This document shows, one piece after another, positions 16,919-26,336 of a stretch of DNA of 64,000 nucleotides. Below the pieces are notes generated by a model. The model searched no databases, was not told the origin of the DNA, and saw only the letters and a program-made list of their open reading frames with translations. The position numbers were made by a program, and so were the translations under genes. How positions within the stretch are numbered: the first letter of the stretch is position 1; each line of letters begins with the position of its first letter. The DNA comes from Sinorhizobium garamanticum (GTDB lineage: Bacteria; Pseudomonadota; Alphaproteobacteria; Rhizobiales; Rhizobiaceae): positions 868,001 to 932,000 of the forward strand of contig NZ_CP120373.1 in NCBI RefSeq assembly GCF_029892065.1. The letters run 5' to 3'.

Positions 16919-18193
16919 TTATTGTTTTTCCTCGGCAAGGTCCGCGCGGCCTGGTTCCGCCGCAAGATGATCGAGCTGCATGCGGATATAGGCGGCCTCC
17001 GCCGCGTTCGTCGCAAGCGCAATGGCGCGGTCGAACGCAACGCGCGCCTCGCGGGCGCGCCCCATCTGCTTGAGCAGCCCCCCGCGCAGACCGTGATAGT
17101 AGAAATAGCCCGAGAGTCTTTCGCCAAGCGGCTCGACCAACGCCAATGCCGCTTCCGGCCCCTCGCGCTTCGACACTGCGACGGCGCGGTTGAGGGTGAC
17201 GACGGGCGACGGTTGCAGACGTTCGAGCGTCTGATAGAGCAGGTCGATTTGCTCCCAGTCCGTCAGTTCGGGACGCTCGGCACGCGCATGAAGCGCCGCA
17301 ATGGCTGCCTGGACCTGGTAGGGGCCGGGACGCCGGTGCCGCATCGCCTTGTCGATCATTGCGAGCGCCTCGGTGATCATCCCCCTGTTCCACAGCCGCC
17401 GGTCCTGATCTTCGAGCAGGACGATGGCGCCATGTGCATCGAAGCGCGCCCTGGCACGCGAATGCTGAAGCAACAACAGGGCAGTCAGGCCCATGATTTC
17501 CGGTTCGGCCGGAAACAGCCTGAGGAGCAGCCGGGCGAGCCGGATCGCCTCGTCGCATAGATCCGCCGACACGCCCTCAGGACCATTCATCGCCGAATAG
17601 CCTTCGTTGAAGACGAGATAAATCATCGTCGCCACGGCCGCGAGGCGCTCGGCGCGGTCAGCGGCATCGGGCGTCTCGAAGGGAATGCCGGCCGCCGCGA
17701 CGCGCGCCTTGGCGCGGGTAATGCGCTGCTCCATCGCCGCTTCGCTGACGAGAAAGGCGCGCGCGATCTGCCTGACGGAGAGGCCGGAGACGACCCGGAG
17801 CGCCAGCGCGATCTGCTGGGTCGCCGGCAGGGCCGGATTGCTGCAGACGAAGAGCAGCCGCAGGATGTCGTCGCGGTAATGCGAGCCGTCGAGACGGTCG
17901 GCGAGTTCGCTCTCCCTGTCTTCGAGGTCCGACAGCAACTCCTCCGGCGGCAGCACCGTTTCACGCGCTTGGCGCCGCACCTTGTCGATGCCGCTGTTGC
18001 GACCGACGAAGATCAGCCAGGCCGCGGGATCCCGCGGCGGGCCACTTTTCGGCCAGGTCTTCAATGCCCGGATGCAGGCCTCCTGGAAGGCTTCTTCGGC
18101 CATGTCGAGATTGCGAAAATAGCGCAGAAGCGCGCCCATCGCCTGCGGCCGGGCGGAAACCAGAGCGAGGTCGATCCAGGCAGTGTCTGTCAT
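16919..18193 (-). CDS. ECF42-like sigma factor with C-terminal helical extension
   Basis: 424 residues, twice the length of a normal ECF sigma. Region 2 (about 20-80: RYFRNLDMAEEAFQEACIRA) and region 4 (about 130-180: ALRVVSGLSVRQIARAFLVS, then EAAMEQRITRAKARV) are clear. The remaining 230 residues are a TPR-like helical domain (FNEGYSAMNGPEG; IAALHARAERPELTDWEQI), the feature that defines ECF42, a group without an anti-sigma factor. It overlaps the upstream DGPF gene by 4 bp (ATGA). The DGPF partner protein is the expected functional companion. Confidence 0.88.
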   Translation of the reverse strand: MTDTAWIDLALVSARPQAMGALLRYFRNLDMAEEAFQEACIRALKTWPKSGPPRDPAAWLIFVGRNSGIDKVRRQARETVLPPEELLSDLEDRESELADRLDGSHYRDDILRLLFVCSNPALPATQQIALALRVVSGLSVRQIARAFLVSEAAMEQRITRAKARVAAAGIPFETPDAADRAERLAAVATMIYLVFNEGYSAMNGPEGVSADLCDEAIRLARLLLRLFPAEPEIMGLTALLLLQHSRARARFDAHGAIVLLEDQDRRLWNRGMITEALAMIDKAMRHRRPGPYQVQAAIAALHARAERPELTDWEQIDLLYQTLERLQPSPVVTLNRAVAVSKREGPEAALALVEPLGERLSGYFYYHGLRGGLLKQMGRAREARVAFDRAIALATNAAEAAYIRMQLDHLAAEPGRADLAEEKQ

Positions 18194-18564
18194 GACGGAA
18201 GCTCACCAGGCTTATAGAGAGCAAGCGGGCGGATCTCGTAGGAGCCCGAGCTCGGATTGGCGGTACTCAGGTCGCGGGCGAAGTCGAGGGCTTCGTCGAG
18301 CGATCCGCAATCGATCAGGTAGAAGCCGAGCAGTTGCTCCTTGGTTTCGGCGAAGGGGCCGTCGATGACGATTGTCTCGCCCGGGGCGTGGCGCAGCGTG
18401 GTAGCCGCCGTCGTCGGCAGGAGGCGCGCAACCGGCCCAAGCTTGCCGGCTTCGACATACTTGCGCTGGACGGAGGTGAGGTCGCGCATGACCCTATCCT
18501 CCTCCTCCTTGCTCCAGGCACTCGTGACGCTTTCATCGTTGTAGCAAAGCACCGCATAAAGCAT
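18190..18564 (-). CDS. YCII-related DGPF-domain protein
   Basis: 124 residues beginning MLYAVLCYNDE, with the DGPF signature in VIDGPFAETKEQLLGFY and closing YEIRPLALY. DGPF proteins are dimeric alpha-beta-barrel relatives of YciI with unknown chemistry. They are almost always encoded beside ECF42 sigma factors and are probably among their targets. The start at 18564 follows CCGAGGAG; longer in-frame readings cross the predicted promoter. The stop codon overlaps the start of the sigma-factor gene. Confidence 0.88.
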   Translation of the reverse strand: MLYAVLCYNDESVTSAWSKEEEDRVMRDLTSVQRKYVEAGKLGPVARLLPTTAATTLRHAPGETIVIDGPFAETKEQLLGFYLIDCGSLDEALDFARDLSTANPSSGSYEIRPLALYKPGELPS

Positions 18565-18588
18565 TGAAAACTCCTCGGCTGGTTTGAA

Positions 18589-18615
18589 GACGAATGGAGC
18601 TAGTGATAGCCGACA
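18589..18615 (-). promoter_or_regulatory. Predicted ECF-type promoter of the DGPF-sigma operon
   Basis: Minus strand TGTCGG (18615-18610), 17-nt spacer, CGTC (18592-18589). ECF42 factors are reported to use a TGTCGA-like -35 and a CGA/TC-like -10, so this fits self-regulation. The predicted start is about 18 nt before the DGPF ATG. The spacing and the GAGGAG site between promoter and gene are consistent. Confidence 0.5.
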
Positions 18616-18794
18616 AGCGCGGCGAAAAAAATGTATCGATTGCGGAATTGGCCCGCCTGCGGATAACAAAAATGCGCATGGTCTTGCGCCCGCATCCCGC
18701 TCCAATCCTTATGGCGAGTTCGCGTTCGCGATCCTGTTCGACCCGGTCCAAAATCAGCGCAGCAAAGAAGTCTAACTTGCAGCATGCGCGCAAC

Positions 18795-18818
18795 AAAAAG
18801 GCCCGGCGCAGCCGGGCC
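18795..18818 (-). terminator. Rho-independent terminator of dnaA
   Basis: On the minus strand a perfect 8-bp stem, GGCCCGGC-TGC-GCCGGGCC (18818-18800), is followed by five T (18799-18795). It lies 37 bp after the dnaA stop. Confidence 0.85.
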
Positions 18819-18854
18819 AATTCGTAAGCTTCAGCCTACCAATCGACGGATAGC

Positions 18855-20381
18855 TTATTCGTTGATCAGCCGCTTCAAGAGCTCAATCTCATGGCTGAGC
18901 TTCGTATCCGCCGCGATCAACTCCTCGATCTTGCGCACGGCATGCAGTACCGTCGTGTGATCGCGACCGCCAAAGCGTCGGCCGATTTCCGGGAAGGAGC
19001 GCGGCGTCAGGGTCTTGGACAGATACATGGCGATCTGCCGTGGCTTGACGATGACGCGCGTGCGGCGGTTCGACACCAGTTCCTGGCGCGAAACGTTGTA
19101 GTGCTTGGCGACGACGCGCTGGATGTCTTCGATACGCACTCGCCGTGGTTCACCGGCGTTGACCAGGTGACCGAGCAGTTCGTCGACGCGCTCGATCGAG
19201 AGCTGAGGCTCGAAGGAGCGGCGGAAGAGCAGCTGGTTGAAAGCGCCCTCCAGTTCGCGGCCGCTGGCCGTGACATTGCGCGCGACATGGCACAGGATAT
19301 CGGTCGGAATATCGAGCGATGCGTCATCCTGGCGCGCGACCTCGAGCCGCCGCTTCAGCATCTCCAGACGCATGTCGTAATCCGGACCTTCCATCTCGAT
19401 CGCAACACCGCCCTGAAGCCGCGAGCGAACGCGGCTGTCGAGCGATTCCAGCTCCCACGGCGCGCGGTCGGCAGCGACCACGACCTGTTTGGCCGAGTCG
19501 AGCAGCATGTTCAGGAGATGGCAGAATTCGTGCTGGATCGACTTGCCCTGCAGGAACTGCATGTCATCGATCACCAGAAGATCGATGTTGCGCAGCGATT
19601 CCTTGAGAGACAGAGCATCGTTGTCGCGGATCGCGGTCGCGAAGCGCCACATGAAGTATTCCGCCGTCAGATAGACGACGCGTGGCGCCCGCGCGCTCTG
19701 CAGGGCGGCGATCGCGACCGCCTGCAGGAGATGCGTTTTGCCGAGCCCAACGCTCGAATGGATGAAGAGCGGATTGAAGCGCACCGCGCCGGCGCCAGCC
19801 TCGGCGATGGTGCGCGCGGCTGCGAGCGCCACCCGGTTCGACGAACCTTCGACGAAACTGTCGAAATTGTAGCGCTGATCAAGCGGCGAGCCGAAAAGCG
19901 GTGCCTGGGCCGGTCTCTGGACCGCTGCCACCGCCGCCGCCGCGACCGAGGCAATCGGTTGGGCCGCTGCCGCACGGCGTGCCGGGGCGGCCGGAGCCGC
20001 TTCTGCTGCCGCCGGCATCGCTTCTTCGTGGGCAACCGGGCGCGCACCGCGCGTTGCGGTGCGGACGAGGATTTCCACCTTCAGAATTTCGCCGTCTTCC
20101 TGCTGGAACAGGCTGGTGATGAGATCGAGATATCGGTTGTTGATCCAGGACTTCAAAAACGTCGTGGGCACCGAAAGACGTACAACGCTCTTGGAAATCG
20201 AATGGAGCTTGAGACGTCCAAACCAGCTTGCGAAGACATCCGGACCGACTTGAGCTTTCAAACGCGCACTTACCCGCTCAAAAAGTGCGTCATGCCGCAT
20301 GTCCTGTTTTTCCCCCGCCGCCTGAGACTGATTGCTTCCGGCCTGACGCGCGTCAGGTGCCGTCGCCAAATTCATCTGCAT
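18855..20381 (-). CDS. dnaA: Chromosomal replication initiator DnaA
   Basis: 508 residues from the ATG at 20381 (GGAAGGCGGCAAC upstream); an ATG at 20300 would begin at [10 protein letters not shown] and give 481 residues. Domain I is near [10 protein letters not shown], and domain II is an alanine-rich linker (about 120-170). The AAA+ domain has [13 protein letters not shown] (Walker A) and [13 protein letters not shown] (Walker B). Domain IV ends with the DnaA signature [17 protein letters not shown]. It binds DnaA boxes at oriC and opens DNA. dnaN is about 39 kb away, as usual in rhizobia, and no box cluster marks an origin here. Confidence 0.96.
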   Translation of the reverse strand: MQMNLATAPDARQAGSNQSQAAGEKQDMRHDALFERVSARLKAQVGPDVFASWFGRLKLHSISKSVVRLSVPTTFLKSWINNRYLDLITSLFQQEDGEILKVEILVRTATRGARPVAHEEAMPAAAEAAPAAPARRAAAAQPIASVAAAAVAAVQRPAQAPLFGSPLDQRYNFDSFVEGSSNRVALAAARTIAEAGAGAVRFNPLFIHSSVGLGKTHLLQAVAIAALQSARAPRVVYLTAEYFMWRFATAIRDNDALSLKESLRNIDLLVIDDMQFLQGKSIQHEFCHLLNMLLDSAKQVVVAADRAPWELESLDSRVRSRLQGGVAIEMEGPDYDMRLEMLKRRLEVARQDDASLDIPTDILCHVARNVTASGRELEGAFNQLLFRRSFEPQLSIERVDELLGHLVNAGEPRRVRIEDIQRVVAKHYNVSRQELVSNRRTRVIVKPRQIAMYLSKTLTPRSFPEIGRRFGGRDHTTVLHAVRKIEELIAADTKLSHEIELLKRLINE

Positions 20382-20981
20382 GTTGCCGCCTTCCAAATTC
20401 ACGCTCCGATGCCGTCATTGCTGCCGGCCTCATCTCTTATGCCCGTCTGCCACGGCCGCCTTCAAAGCCATGCCGCGTCCGACGGGCGCCCTGTCGCACC
20501 GAAAACCGGGCTCCTCATATCCCGTTCCGGTGCGCGCTGCGCTCATCCGCTCGCTTCCGTGAGCGAATGTCCCCTAGCGCCTCGCCTTTACCGACTCCAC
20601 CCGGCTGCTTTCAAGCCACGTTAGGGTCGCATTCCTCACCGGCTGCGCCGCACCCTCGTACGAAGCGGACAGCCCACCTTTCTCCTTTTCCCGGAAACGC
20701 CTTCCGGCGTCCTCCCGTTGCCCACCCACTTACGCAACCACAAGACGAAAAATCCTCGTTCCGGAACGAAGCATCGGCCCGGTTTTTCTATCTCGACTTG
20801 TATGATTGAACGACGTGGAATGACCCCGCCACAGAGAACAGAAAGCTCGAGGCCACCTCAAACGAAATGGCCCTGTTCTTCCCTTTACAGATATGATCCG
20901 TGTCCCCTGTGGGAGGCATTTAGGCAGGATCGATCCGCAAGATCAATCGCGAATTTTACCGACCGTTAAACGCCGCCGGTT

Positions 20982-21109
20982 GACTCTCTCGCCGCCTTTT
21001 GCTTGCCGCATTCTGAGTCCATCAAGAATCGCTTTTGAATCAAGGGTTTTGATTTTCACGCGCTTGCTTAGCTGGCGAAAAAGAAAAAAAATAAAAATTC
21101 GCTTGACTC
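20982..21109 (-). promoter_or_regulatory. dnaA upstream region with five clustered GANTC (CcrM) sites
   Basis: The dnaA-rpsT gap (20382-21259) has no convincing gene. Within it GACTC (20982-20986), GAGTC (21015-21019), GAATC (21026-21030), GAATC (21037-21041) and GACTC (21105-21109) fall in 128 bp, next to an A-rich tract at 21080-21097. GANTC is the target of the cell-cycle methylase CcrM. In Caulobacter, dnaA transcription responds to methylation of its promoter. The rest of the gap (20403-20980) shows one further GACTC near 20593 and nothing else I can name. Confidence 0.5.
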
Positions 21110-21259
21110 GCTTCGGACCCCGCTCGTCCCCGATCTTCGACGACATTCGCGCAAAGACCTCGCGTAAGCCATTGAACTTGCTTCAAAAAATTTGTCATCG
21201 CAGTGACACAAGCCAAAACCCGGCTGTTTGTCCATTGCCGTGACAGAAGTATGAATCCG

Positions 21260-21283
21260 AAAAGCCCGGCGCAAGGGCCGGGC
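21260..21283 (-). terminator. Rho-independent terminator of rpsT
   Basis: Minus strand GCCCGGC (21283-21277), loop CCTTGC, GCCGGGC (21270-21264) and then four T (21263-21260), about 30 bp after the rpsT stop. It separates rpsT from dnaA transcription. Confidence 0.75.
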
Positions 21284-21313
21284 CTTTCATCAACAGATTT
21301 TTATTTAGCCGGG

Positions 21314-21580
21314 TTAGGCCGAAAGGGCCTTCACGCGCTGTGCGAGGCGCGAAACCTTGCGCGAAGCCGTGTTGGCATGCAGCACGCCCTTGGTGGCGGC
21401 GCGCATCAGTTCCGGCTGCGCTGCCTTGAGGGCGGCGGCGGCGACTGCCTGATCGCCGGAGGCGATGGCTTCTTCCACCTTGCGGATGAAGTTGCGGACG
21501 CGCGAACGACGGGCCTTGTTCACTGCGGTGCGGCGTGCGATCTTGCGGGTCGCCTTTTTCGCCGAAGTTGTATTGGCCAT
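21314..21580 (-). CDS. rpsT: 30S ribosomal protein S20
   Basis: 88 residues, very basic, beginning [18 protein letters not shown] and continuing with [19 protein letters not shown], the standard bS20 helix bundle that binds 16S rRNA early in assembly. The ATG at 21580 is the family start; a longer reading from 21634 is not supported. It lies upstream of dnaA in the same direction, a conserved alphaproteobacterial neighbourhood. Confidence 0.97.
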   Translation of the reverse strand: MANTTSAKKATRKIARRTAVNKARRSRVRNFIRKVEEAIASGDQAVAAAALKAAQPELMRAATKGVLHANTASRKVSRLAQRVKALSA

Positions 21581-21772
21581 TGATGCCTCTCTTCGAAAAC
21601 TGACATGAACTCCGCCTTCGCCGTGCCGGGTCACTGCGACCTGTCATCCAAAGCAATTCGGGAGCATTATCGGAAAGCCTCAGAAAGCGGCGTTCCAAAC
21701 TGAGGGCGGCGTATAGCTGGAAACCGCCCTCTCGTCAACGCGCAAATTTGAGAAAACTGCGCGCATTGCGCG

Positions 21773-22546
21773 TCACTTATGCCTGAATTCGGCTTTGCGC
21801 TTTCCGACGAAGGCGGCCATCCCCTCCTTCTGATCCTCGGTCGCAAAGAGCGACTGGAAAAGCCGCCGCTCGAAGCGCAGACCTTCGGCCAAGGTAACCT
21901 CCAGCGAGCGGTTGACCGCCTCCTTGGCCATCACCACCGCTGGCAGCGAGAAAGCGGCGATCTTTTCGGCGGTGGCGAGCGCCTCTTCCATCAGTTTTTC
22001 AGGCGCCACCACACGCGAAACGAGTCCCGACCGCTCGGCTTCCGCCGCATCCATCATCCGGCCGGTCAGCACCAGATCCATGGCCTTCGCCTTGCCAACG
22101 GCGCGGGTGAGGCGCTGCGAACCGCCCATGCCCGGAATGACGCCGAGGGTAATCTCCGGCTGGCCGAACTTCGCCGACTCCGACGCAATGATGATGTCGC
22201 ACATCATCGCGAGCTCGCAGCCGCCACCGAGCGCAAAGCCGGAAACGGCGGCGATCACTGGCTTGCGGGCGCCGGCGACCCGCTCCCATCCGCCGAGAAA
22301 ATCGCCAAGATAGGAATCGACGAAATCGAGCGCCTGCATCTCCTTGATATCGGCGCCGGCCGCGAATGCGCGCTCCGAACCGGTCAGCACGATCGCGCCG
22401 ATGTCCTTGTTCGCATCGAAGCCCTTAAACGCCGCATCGAGCTCCCGCATCACGGTCGAATTCAACGCGTTCAGCGCCTGCGGGCGGTTGAGCGTGATCA
22501 GGCCCACGCGTCCACGTGTTTCGACCAGCAACGTCTCGTAACTCAT
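21773..22546 (-). CDS. Enoyl-CoA hydratase (crotonase family)
   Basis: 257 residues. It hydrates trans-2-enoyl-CoA to 3-hydroxyacyl-CoA in fatty-acid or related degradation. Crotonase features: the oxyanion-hole segments [11 protein letters not shown] and [15 protein letters not shown], both catalytic glutamates (in [11 protein letters not shown] and [12 protein letters not shown]), and the C-terminal helical cap. It corresponds to the gene called fadB1 in S. meliloti by position. It sits between mutM and rpsT, all leftward. Confidence 0.92.
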   Translation of the reverse strand: MSYETLLVETRGRVGLITLNRPQALNALNSTVMRELDAAFKGFDANKDIGAIVLTGSERAFAAGADIKEMQALDFVDSYLGDFLGGWERVAGARKPVIAAVSGFALGGGCELAMMCDIIIASESAKFGQPEITLGVIPGMGGSQRLTRAVGKAKAMDLVLTGRMMDAAEAERSGLVSRVVAPEKLMEEALATAEKIAAFSLPAVVMAKEAVNRSLEVTLAEGLRFERRLFQSLFATEDQKEGMAAFVGKRKAEFRHK

Positions 22547-22585
22547 TCTAAATCTCCTCCATTGCGATGCGCCCGGTCGAGCGCC

Positions 22586-23476
22586 CTATTTCTGGCAGCG
22601 CGGGCAGTAGAAGGTCGAACGCCCGGCATGAACGATGCGGGCGACCGTACCGCCGCAGCCCGGCTTGCGGCAAGTCTCGCCTTCACGATCGTAGACCGAA
22701 AAGGAATGCTGGAAGTAGCCGAGCGAGCCGTCCGCCTGGATGTGGTCCTTCAAGGACGAACCGCCGGCGGCGATGGCGTCGGCGATCACGTCGCGGATCG
22801 CCCGCGTCAACGTCACCAGGCCTTGCTTCGCGTGCCCCCGCTTGTCCACCAGGGAGCCGGCCGGACGGGAGGGCGACAGGTCCGACCGCCACAGCGCTTC
22901 GCAAACATAGATATTGCCAAGGCCGGCAACGATCTTCTGATCCAGAAGCGCTGCCTTGAGCGGCTGCGCCTTGCCGGCAAAGCGCGCGGCGAGATAGGCG
23001 GCATCGAGCGCGTTGCCCGTCGGCTCCTGGCCGAGGTCGCGGAAGAACACGTGATCGGCGATCCCGTCGCGCCGGGCGAGATCCATGAAGCCGAAGCGGC
23101 GCGGGTCGTTGTAGATCACGCGCGCAGGGCCGGATCGGGCGTTGAGATGAAAAATCACGTGATCATGCTTCTCGTCCTTACCGCGCGGATGATGGAACGT
23201 GCCCGGTGCGGCGGGATCGTCGCCGGCCTCGATCCGGAAAGAACCGGACATGCCGAGATGCGCGATGATCACATCGCCGCCTTCGAGATCGATCATCAGA
23301 TATTTGGCGCGGCGCGACAGGGAAACGATGCGGCGCCCTGAGACGGAAGCTGAAAAATTGTCGGGAAAGGGAAAGCGCAGGTCCGGTCTGCGCAACTCGG
23401 CCCGCACGAGAATCGCCCCCTCCATGGTCGGCGCCAGCCCCCGCTTCACCGTCTCGACCTCGGGCAATTCCGGCAT
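22586..23476 (-). CDS. mutM: Formamidopyrimidine-DNA glycosylase MutM (Fpg)
   Basis: 296 residues. It removes 8-oxoguanine and formamidopyrimidines and nicks the abasic site. It begins [14 protein letters not shown], where the processed N-terminal proline is the nucleophile and the next glutamate is catalytic; a lysine in [11 protein letters not shown] is conserved. The H2TH region is at [19 protein letters not shown]. The C-terminal zinc finger has four cysteines (CRKPGCGG and YCPRC). It is divergent from ubiE, a conserved arrangement. A family repeat lies in the gap. Confidence 0.97.
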   Translation of the reverse strand: MPELPEVETVKRGLAPTMEGAILVRAELRRPDLRFPFPDNFSASVSGRRIVSLSRRAKYLMIDLEGGDVIIAHLGMSGSFRIEAGDDPAAPGTFHHPRGKDEKHDHVIFHLNARSGPARVIYNDPRRFGFMDLARRDGIADHVFFRDLGQEPTGNALDAAYLAARFAGKAQPLKAALLDQKIVAGLGNIYVCEALWRSDLSPSRPAGSLVDKRGHAKQGLVTLTRAIRDVIADAIAAGGSSLKDHIQADGSLGYFQHSFSVYDREGETCRKPGCGGTVARIVHAGRSTFYCPRCQK

Positions 23477-23550
23477 TGTTCGTCTTCCTTCTTGCGCTCG
23501 CGCACCGGTCGTGCACGGCATTCCCTTCACGGCATTGATGTCCTATAGGG

Positions 23551-23610
23551 ATGCAGCGATTTAAAGTGTTACAGCGACCCTTGTGCGTCCGAAAGACGCA
23601 CAACGCTGTA
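23551..23610. repeat. Rhizobial intergenic palindromic element, copy B
   Basis: ATGCAGCGATTTAAAGTGTT linker, then TACAGCG (23570-23576) paired with CGCTGTA (23604-23610). Inside is a perfect TGTGCGTC/GACGCACA hairpin (23582-23589, 23595-23602). It has the same design as the elements at 16251 and 47074 and sits between mutM and ubiE. Confidence 0.75.
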
Positions 23611-23697
23611 GGCCGCAACCATCCTCACCGCTGAGATAGCGCGGACGGGGCGATTTCGCTATGGTGCCGGCAAATTTGGTTGAAGTGGAGTTTTCGC

Positions 23698-24474
23698 ATG
23701 ACGGATGAGCGCGTATCGGCCAATGGGGGCATGGAAACCTCCTTCGGTTTTCGCGAGGTCGGCACGGGCGAAAAGCAGCCGCTTGTCAACGATGTCTTCC
23801 ACAAGGTCGCCAAGCGCTACGACATCATGAACGACGTGATGTCGGCCGGGCTTCACCGTGTCTGGAAGGATGCGATGATCGCGGCGCTCAATCCGCCGCG
23901 ACGGGAAGGCTATCGAGTGCTCGATGTGGCCGGCGGCACCGGCGACATCGCGTTTCGCATCGTTGAAGCCTCCGATCGCAAGGCCCATGCGACCGTGCTC
24001 GATATCAATGGCTCGATGCTCGCCGTCGGCGCCGAACGGGCAAGAAAGAAGAAGCTTGCGCCCAATCTCGACTTCGTCGAGGCCAATGCCGAGGAACTGC
24101 CTTTCGCTTCGAATTCCTTCGACGCCTACACGATTGCCTTCGGTATCCGCAACGTGCCGCGCATCGACGTGGCGCTCAAGGAGGCCTATCGCGTATTGAA
24201 GCGCGGCGGACGACTGCTGGTGCTCGAGTTTTCCGAGGTCGAGATACCGCTCCTAGACCGTTTCTATGATGCCTGGTCGTTCAACGCGATTCCCAAATTC
24301 GGCAAGCTGATCACGGGTGACGATGCTCCCTACCAGTATCTGGTCGAATCGATCCGGAGGTTTCCGAACCAGCGCAATTTCGCCGCGATGATCAAGGATG
24401 CCGGCTTTTCACGCGTCTCGTTCACCAACTATACCGGCGGTATCGCAGCACTTCATTCCGGCTGGAAAATCTGA
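23698..24474 (+). CDS. ubiE: Demethylmenaquinone/ubiquinone C-methyltransferase UbiE
   Basis: 258 residues. It is the SAM-dependent C-methyltransferase of ubiquinone synthesis. SAM motif I is [47 protein letters not shown] covers motifs II-III (family signature). The C-terminal [14 protein letters not shown] is typical of UbiE. The start at 23698 follows GTGGAG. ubiB begins 5 bp after the stop, so the two are an operon. Confidence 0.97.
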   Translation: MTDERVSANGGMETSFGFREVGTGEKQPLVNDVFHKVAKRYDIMNDVMSAGLHRVWKDAMIAALNPPRREGYRVLDVAGGTGDIAFRIVEASDRKAHATVLDINGSMLAVGAERARKKKLAPNLDFVEANAEELPFASNSFDAYTIAFGIRNVPRIDVALKEAYRVLKRGGRLLVLEFSEVEIPLLDRFYDAWSFNAIPKFGKLITGDDAPYQYLVESIRRFPNQRNFAAMIKDAGFSRVSFTNYTGGIAALHSGWKI

Positions 24475-24479
24475 ACGCA

Positions 24480-26054
24480 ATGAGCACGCCTGGAGCATAT
24501 TTCCGCCTCGTGCGGATCGGCTGGGTCCTTGCGCGCGAGGATGCCTTTTCTGCCGTCCCTTCCGAGCATCTTCCTCCGCTTGCGCGTTTCGTGCAGCGGC
24601 TCGCAGGATTGCTTGCCCGCCGCAGGGCCCGGTTGGAGGCGCGCAGCGGCCGGCTTGCCCGGGCCGTCGAACGGCTCGGTCCATCCTATGTCAAGATCGG
24701 CCAGTTCCTGGCGACGCGCCCGGATGTCGTCGGTGCCGAACTCGCCGCCGATCTCTCGCTCTTGCAGGACCGGATGGCGACGTTTCCCGAGAGCGACGCC
24801 AGGGCCGCGATCGAAGGCTCGCTCGGCCGATCGGTCGATGCGCTTTTTGCCGAATTTTCCGAGCCGATGGCGGCCGCCTCGATTGCACAGGTCCATCCCG
24901 CCGTCGTCCTGCGCGACGGCAAGCGCGAAAAGGTGGCCGTCAAAGTCATCCGGCCGGGCGTGCGCCAGCGCTTTGCCGCCGACATCGAGGCCATGTACCT
25001 GGTCTCCCGCATGCAGGAGCGGTTCCTTCCCTATACGCGGCGGCTGAGGCCGGTCGAGGTGACGAAGACGATCGAGCAGACGACCAAGGTCGAGATGGAC
25101 CTGAGGCTCGAGGCGGCAGCACTTTCCGAACTCGGAGAAAACACCAAGGAAGATTCCGGCTTCCGCGTGCCCAAGGTCGACTGGGAACGCACCGGCCGCG
25201 ACGTCGTCACCATGGAATGGATCGACGGCGTGAAGATGTCGGACATCGACGGTCTGAGAGCCGCCGGCCACGATCTCAACCGGCTCGCCGAAACGCTGAT
25301 CCAGTCCTTCCTGCGCCACACACTGCGCGACGGTTTCTTTCACGCGGACATGCATCAGGGCAACCTGTTCGTCGACGACGCCGGTCATATCGTCGCCGTC
25401 GACATGGGCATCGTCGGGCGGCTCGGCAAGAAGGAACGCCGCTTTCTCGCCGAGATCCTCTACGGCTTCATCATGCGCGACTACCAGCGCGTCGCCGACG
25501 TGCATTTCGAGGCCGGCTACGTGCCCCGGCATCATGATGCCGCGAGCTTCGCCCAGGCGATCCGAGCGATCGGCGAGCCGATCCATGGTCAGCCGGCCGA
25601 GACCATCTCGATGGCGAAGCTCTTGACACTGCTCTTCGAGGTGACCGAGCTCTTCGACATGCAGACGCGCCCGGAGCTCGTCATGCTGCAGAAGACCATG
25701 GTCGTCGTCGAAGGTGTTGCCCGTACGCTCAACCCGCGTTTCAACATGTGGAAGGCGTCGGAACCGGTCGTCGGCAAATGGATCAGGGACAATCTCGGGC
25801 CGAAGCGTATCGTGGCGGACCTTCGCGATGGTCTGCATGCGGCGCTGAGAGTTGCCGAGGCGGTGCCAGAGATCGCCGCCCGGACCGAGCGCTTCTCATC
25901 GGAAATCATGGCGATGAGCGAGAACGGCCTGCGCTTCGATGCCGAAACCGCGCAGGCGATCGGCAAGGCCGAGGCGCGCCACACGCGCTCCGGCCGCATT
26001 GCGCTCTGGATCATCGCGGCGACGCTTATCTATATCGCCTGGCAGCTTGGGTGA
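24480..26054 (+). CDS. ubiB: UbiB/COQ8-type atypical kinase (ubiquinone synthesis)
   Basis: 524 residues. An ancient protein-kinase-like ATPase needed for ubiquinone synthesis, thought to help extract lipid intermediates from the membrane. The KxGQ motif appears in YVKIGQFLATRPD, the lysine strand in VAVKVIRPGV, the catalytic loop in DMHQGNLFVDD, and the DFG equivalent as AVDMG. A hydrophobic C-terminal anchor (about 505-522) is present, as in bacterial UbiB. It is coupled to ubiE. Confidence 0.95.
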   Translation: MSTPGAYFRLVRIGWVLAREDAFSAVPSEHLPPLARFVQRLAGLLARRRARLEARSGRLARAVERLGPSYVKIGQFLATRPDVVGAELAADLSLLQDRMATFPESDARAAIEGSLGRSVDALFAEFSEPMAAASIAQVHPAVVLRDGKREKVAVKVIRPGVRQRFAADIEAMYLVSRMQERFLPYTRRLRPVEVTKTIEQTTKVEMDLRLEAAALSELGENTKEDSGFRVPKVDWERTGRDVVTMEWIDGVKMSDIDGLRAAGHDLNRLAETLIQSFLRHTLRDGFFHADMHQGNLFVDDAGHIVAVDMGIVGRLGKKERRFLAEILYGFIMRDYQRVADVHFEAGYVPRHHDAASFAQAIRAIGEPIHGQPAETISMAKLLTLLFEVTELFDMQTRPELVMLQKTMVVVEGVARTLNPRFNMWKASEPVVGKWIRDNLGPKRIVADLRDGLHAALRVAEAVPEIAARTERFSSEIMAMSENGLRFDAETAQAIGKAEARHTRSGRIALWIIAATLIYIAWQLG

Positions 26055-26066
26055 CTGGTTGCAATT

Positions 26067-26162
26067 GCCCCTCACCCTAACCCTCTTCCCGCAAAGCGGG
26101 GCGATGGGACCTGAGAGGGCGTCGCGAGTCTCCTTCGCCCCGCCTGCGGGGATGAGGGGCCT
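26067..26162. repeat. RIME-like rhizobial mosaic element, copy 1
   Basis: CCCCTCACCCTAACCCTCTT, then CCCGCAAAGCGGG, and at the far end CCCCGCCTGCGGGG followed by ATGAGGGGC, so both the ends and the internal parts are inverted. Related copies occur at 31919, 37050 and 38162. It lies 12 bp after ubiB. Confidence 0.7.
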
Positions 26163-26219
26163 ACCGCGGAAACTTTGCGCCCCCTTCCGATTCCTCGCAT
26201 CCTGAAGTAGCATCCAGCC

Positions 26220-26294
26220 ATGGACAGTCGTTTTGCGCTCGTGATGATGGTGACCACGCAGACCCCAGGGTGTGCGGGGAGCCTGTTGCGCTAA
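26220..26294 (+). CDS. Possible leader peptide (24 codons) upstream of a GNAT gene
   Basis: An ATG at 26220 opens an uninterrupted 24-codon frame ending VMMVTTQTPGCAGSLLR before TAA at 26292. The ribosome site is weak, and internal ATGs at 26244 and 26247 could also start it. The end of the frame overlaps GCGGGGAG (26274-26281), which can pair with CTCCACGC (about 26304-26311). An earlier CCCC/GGGG pairing competes with it, the geometry of an attenuator. The frame is short enough to be chance. Confidence 0.35.
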   Translation: MDSRFALVMMVTTQTPGCAGSLLR

Positions 26295-26312
26295 GCGGAC
26301 CGTCTCCACGCC

Positions 26313-26336
26313 AACCCTGCCGAGGCAAGCAGGGTT
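26313..26336 (+). promoter_or_regulatory. Stem-loop before the GNAT gene
   Basis: AACCCTGC (26313-26320), loop CGAGGCAA, GCAGGGTT (26329-26336), then CTGGCTCTGTTTCC. It is a perfect 8-bp stem, but the following tract is pyrimidine-rich rather than a clean T run, so it is either a weak terminator or a structural leader element. Confidence 0.5.

Noticed and set aside
18891..20624. A 577-codon + strand open frame opposite dnaA
   Set aside because: It is the antisense shadow of dnaA in GC-rich DNA: biased composition, no motif, no ribosome site, and the minus-strand protein is unmistakable.
20382..21313. Chromosomal origin next to dnaA
   Set aside because: No cluster of TTATCCACA-like DnaA boxes was found by eye, and rhizobial origins generally lie away from dnaA.
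26220..26336. Tryptophan-, leucine- or histidine-type attenuator
   Set aside because: The leader frame has no run of one amino-acid codon and the downstream gene is not biosynthetic, so classical starvation attenuation is unlikely; only an unspecified leader is kept as a finding.
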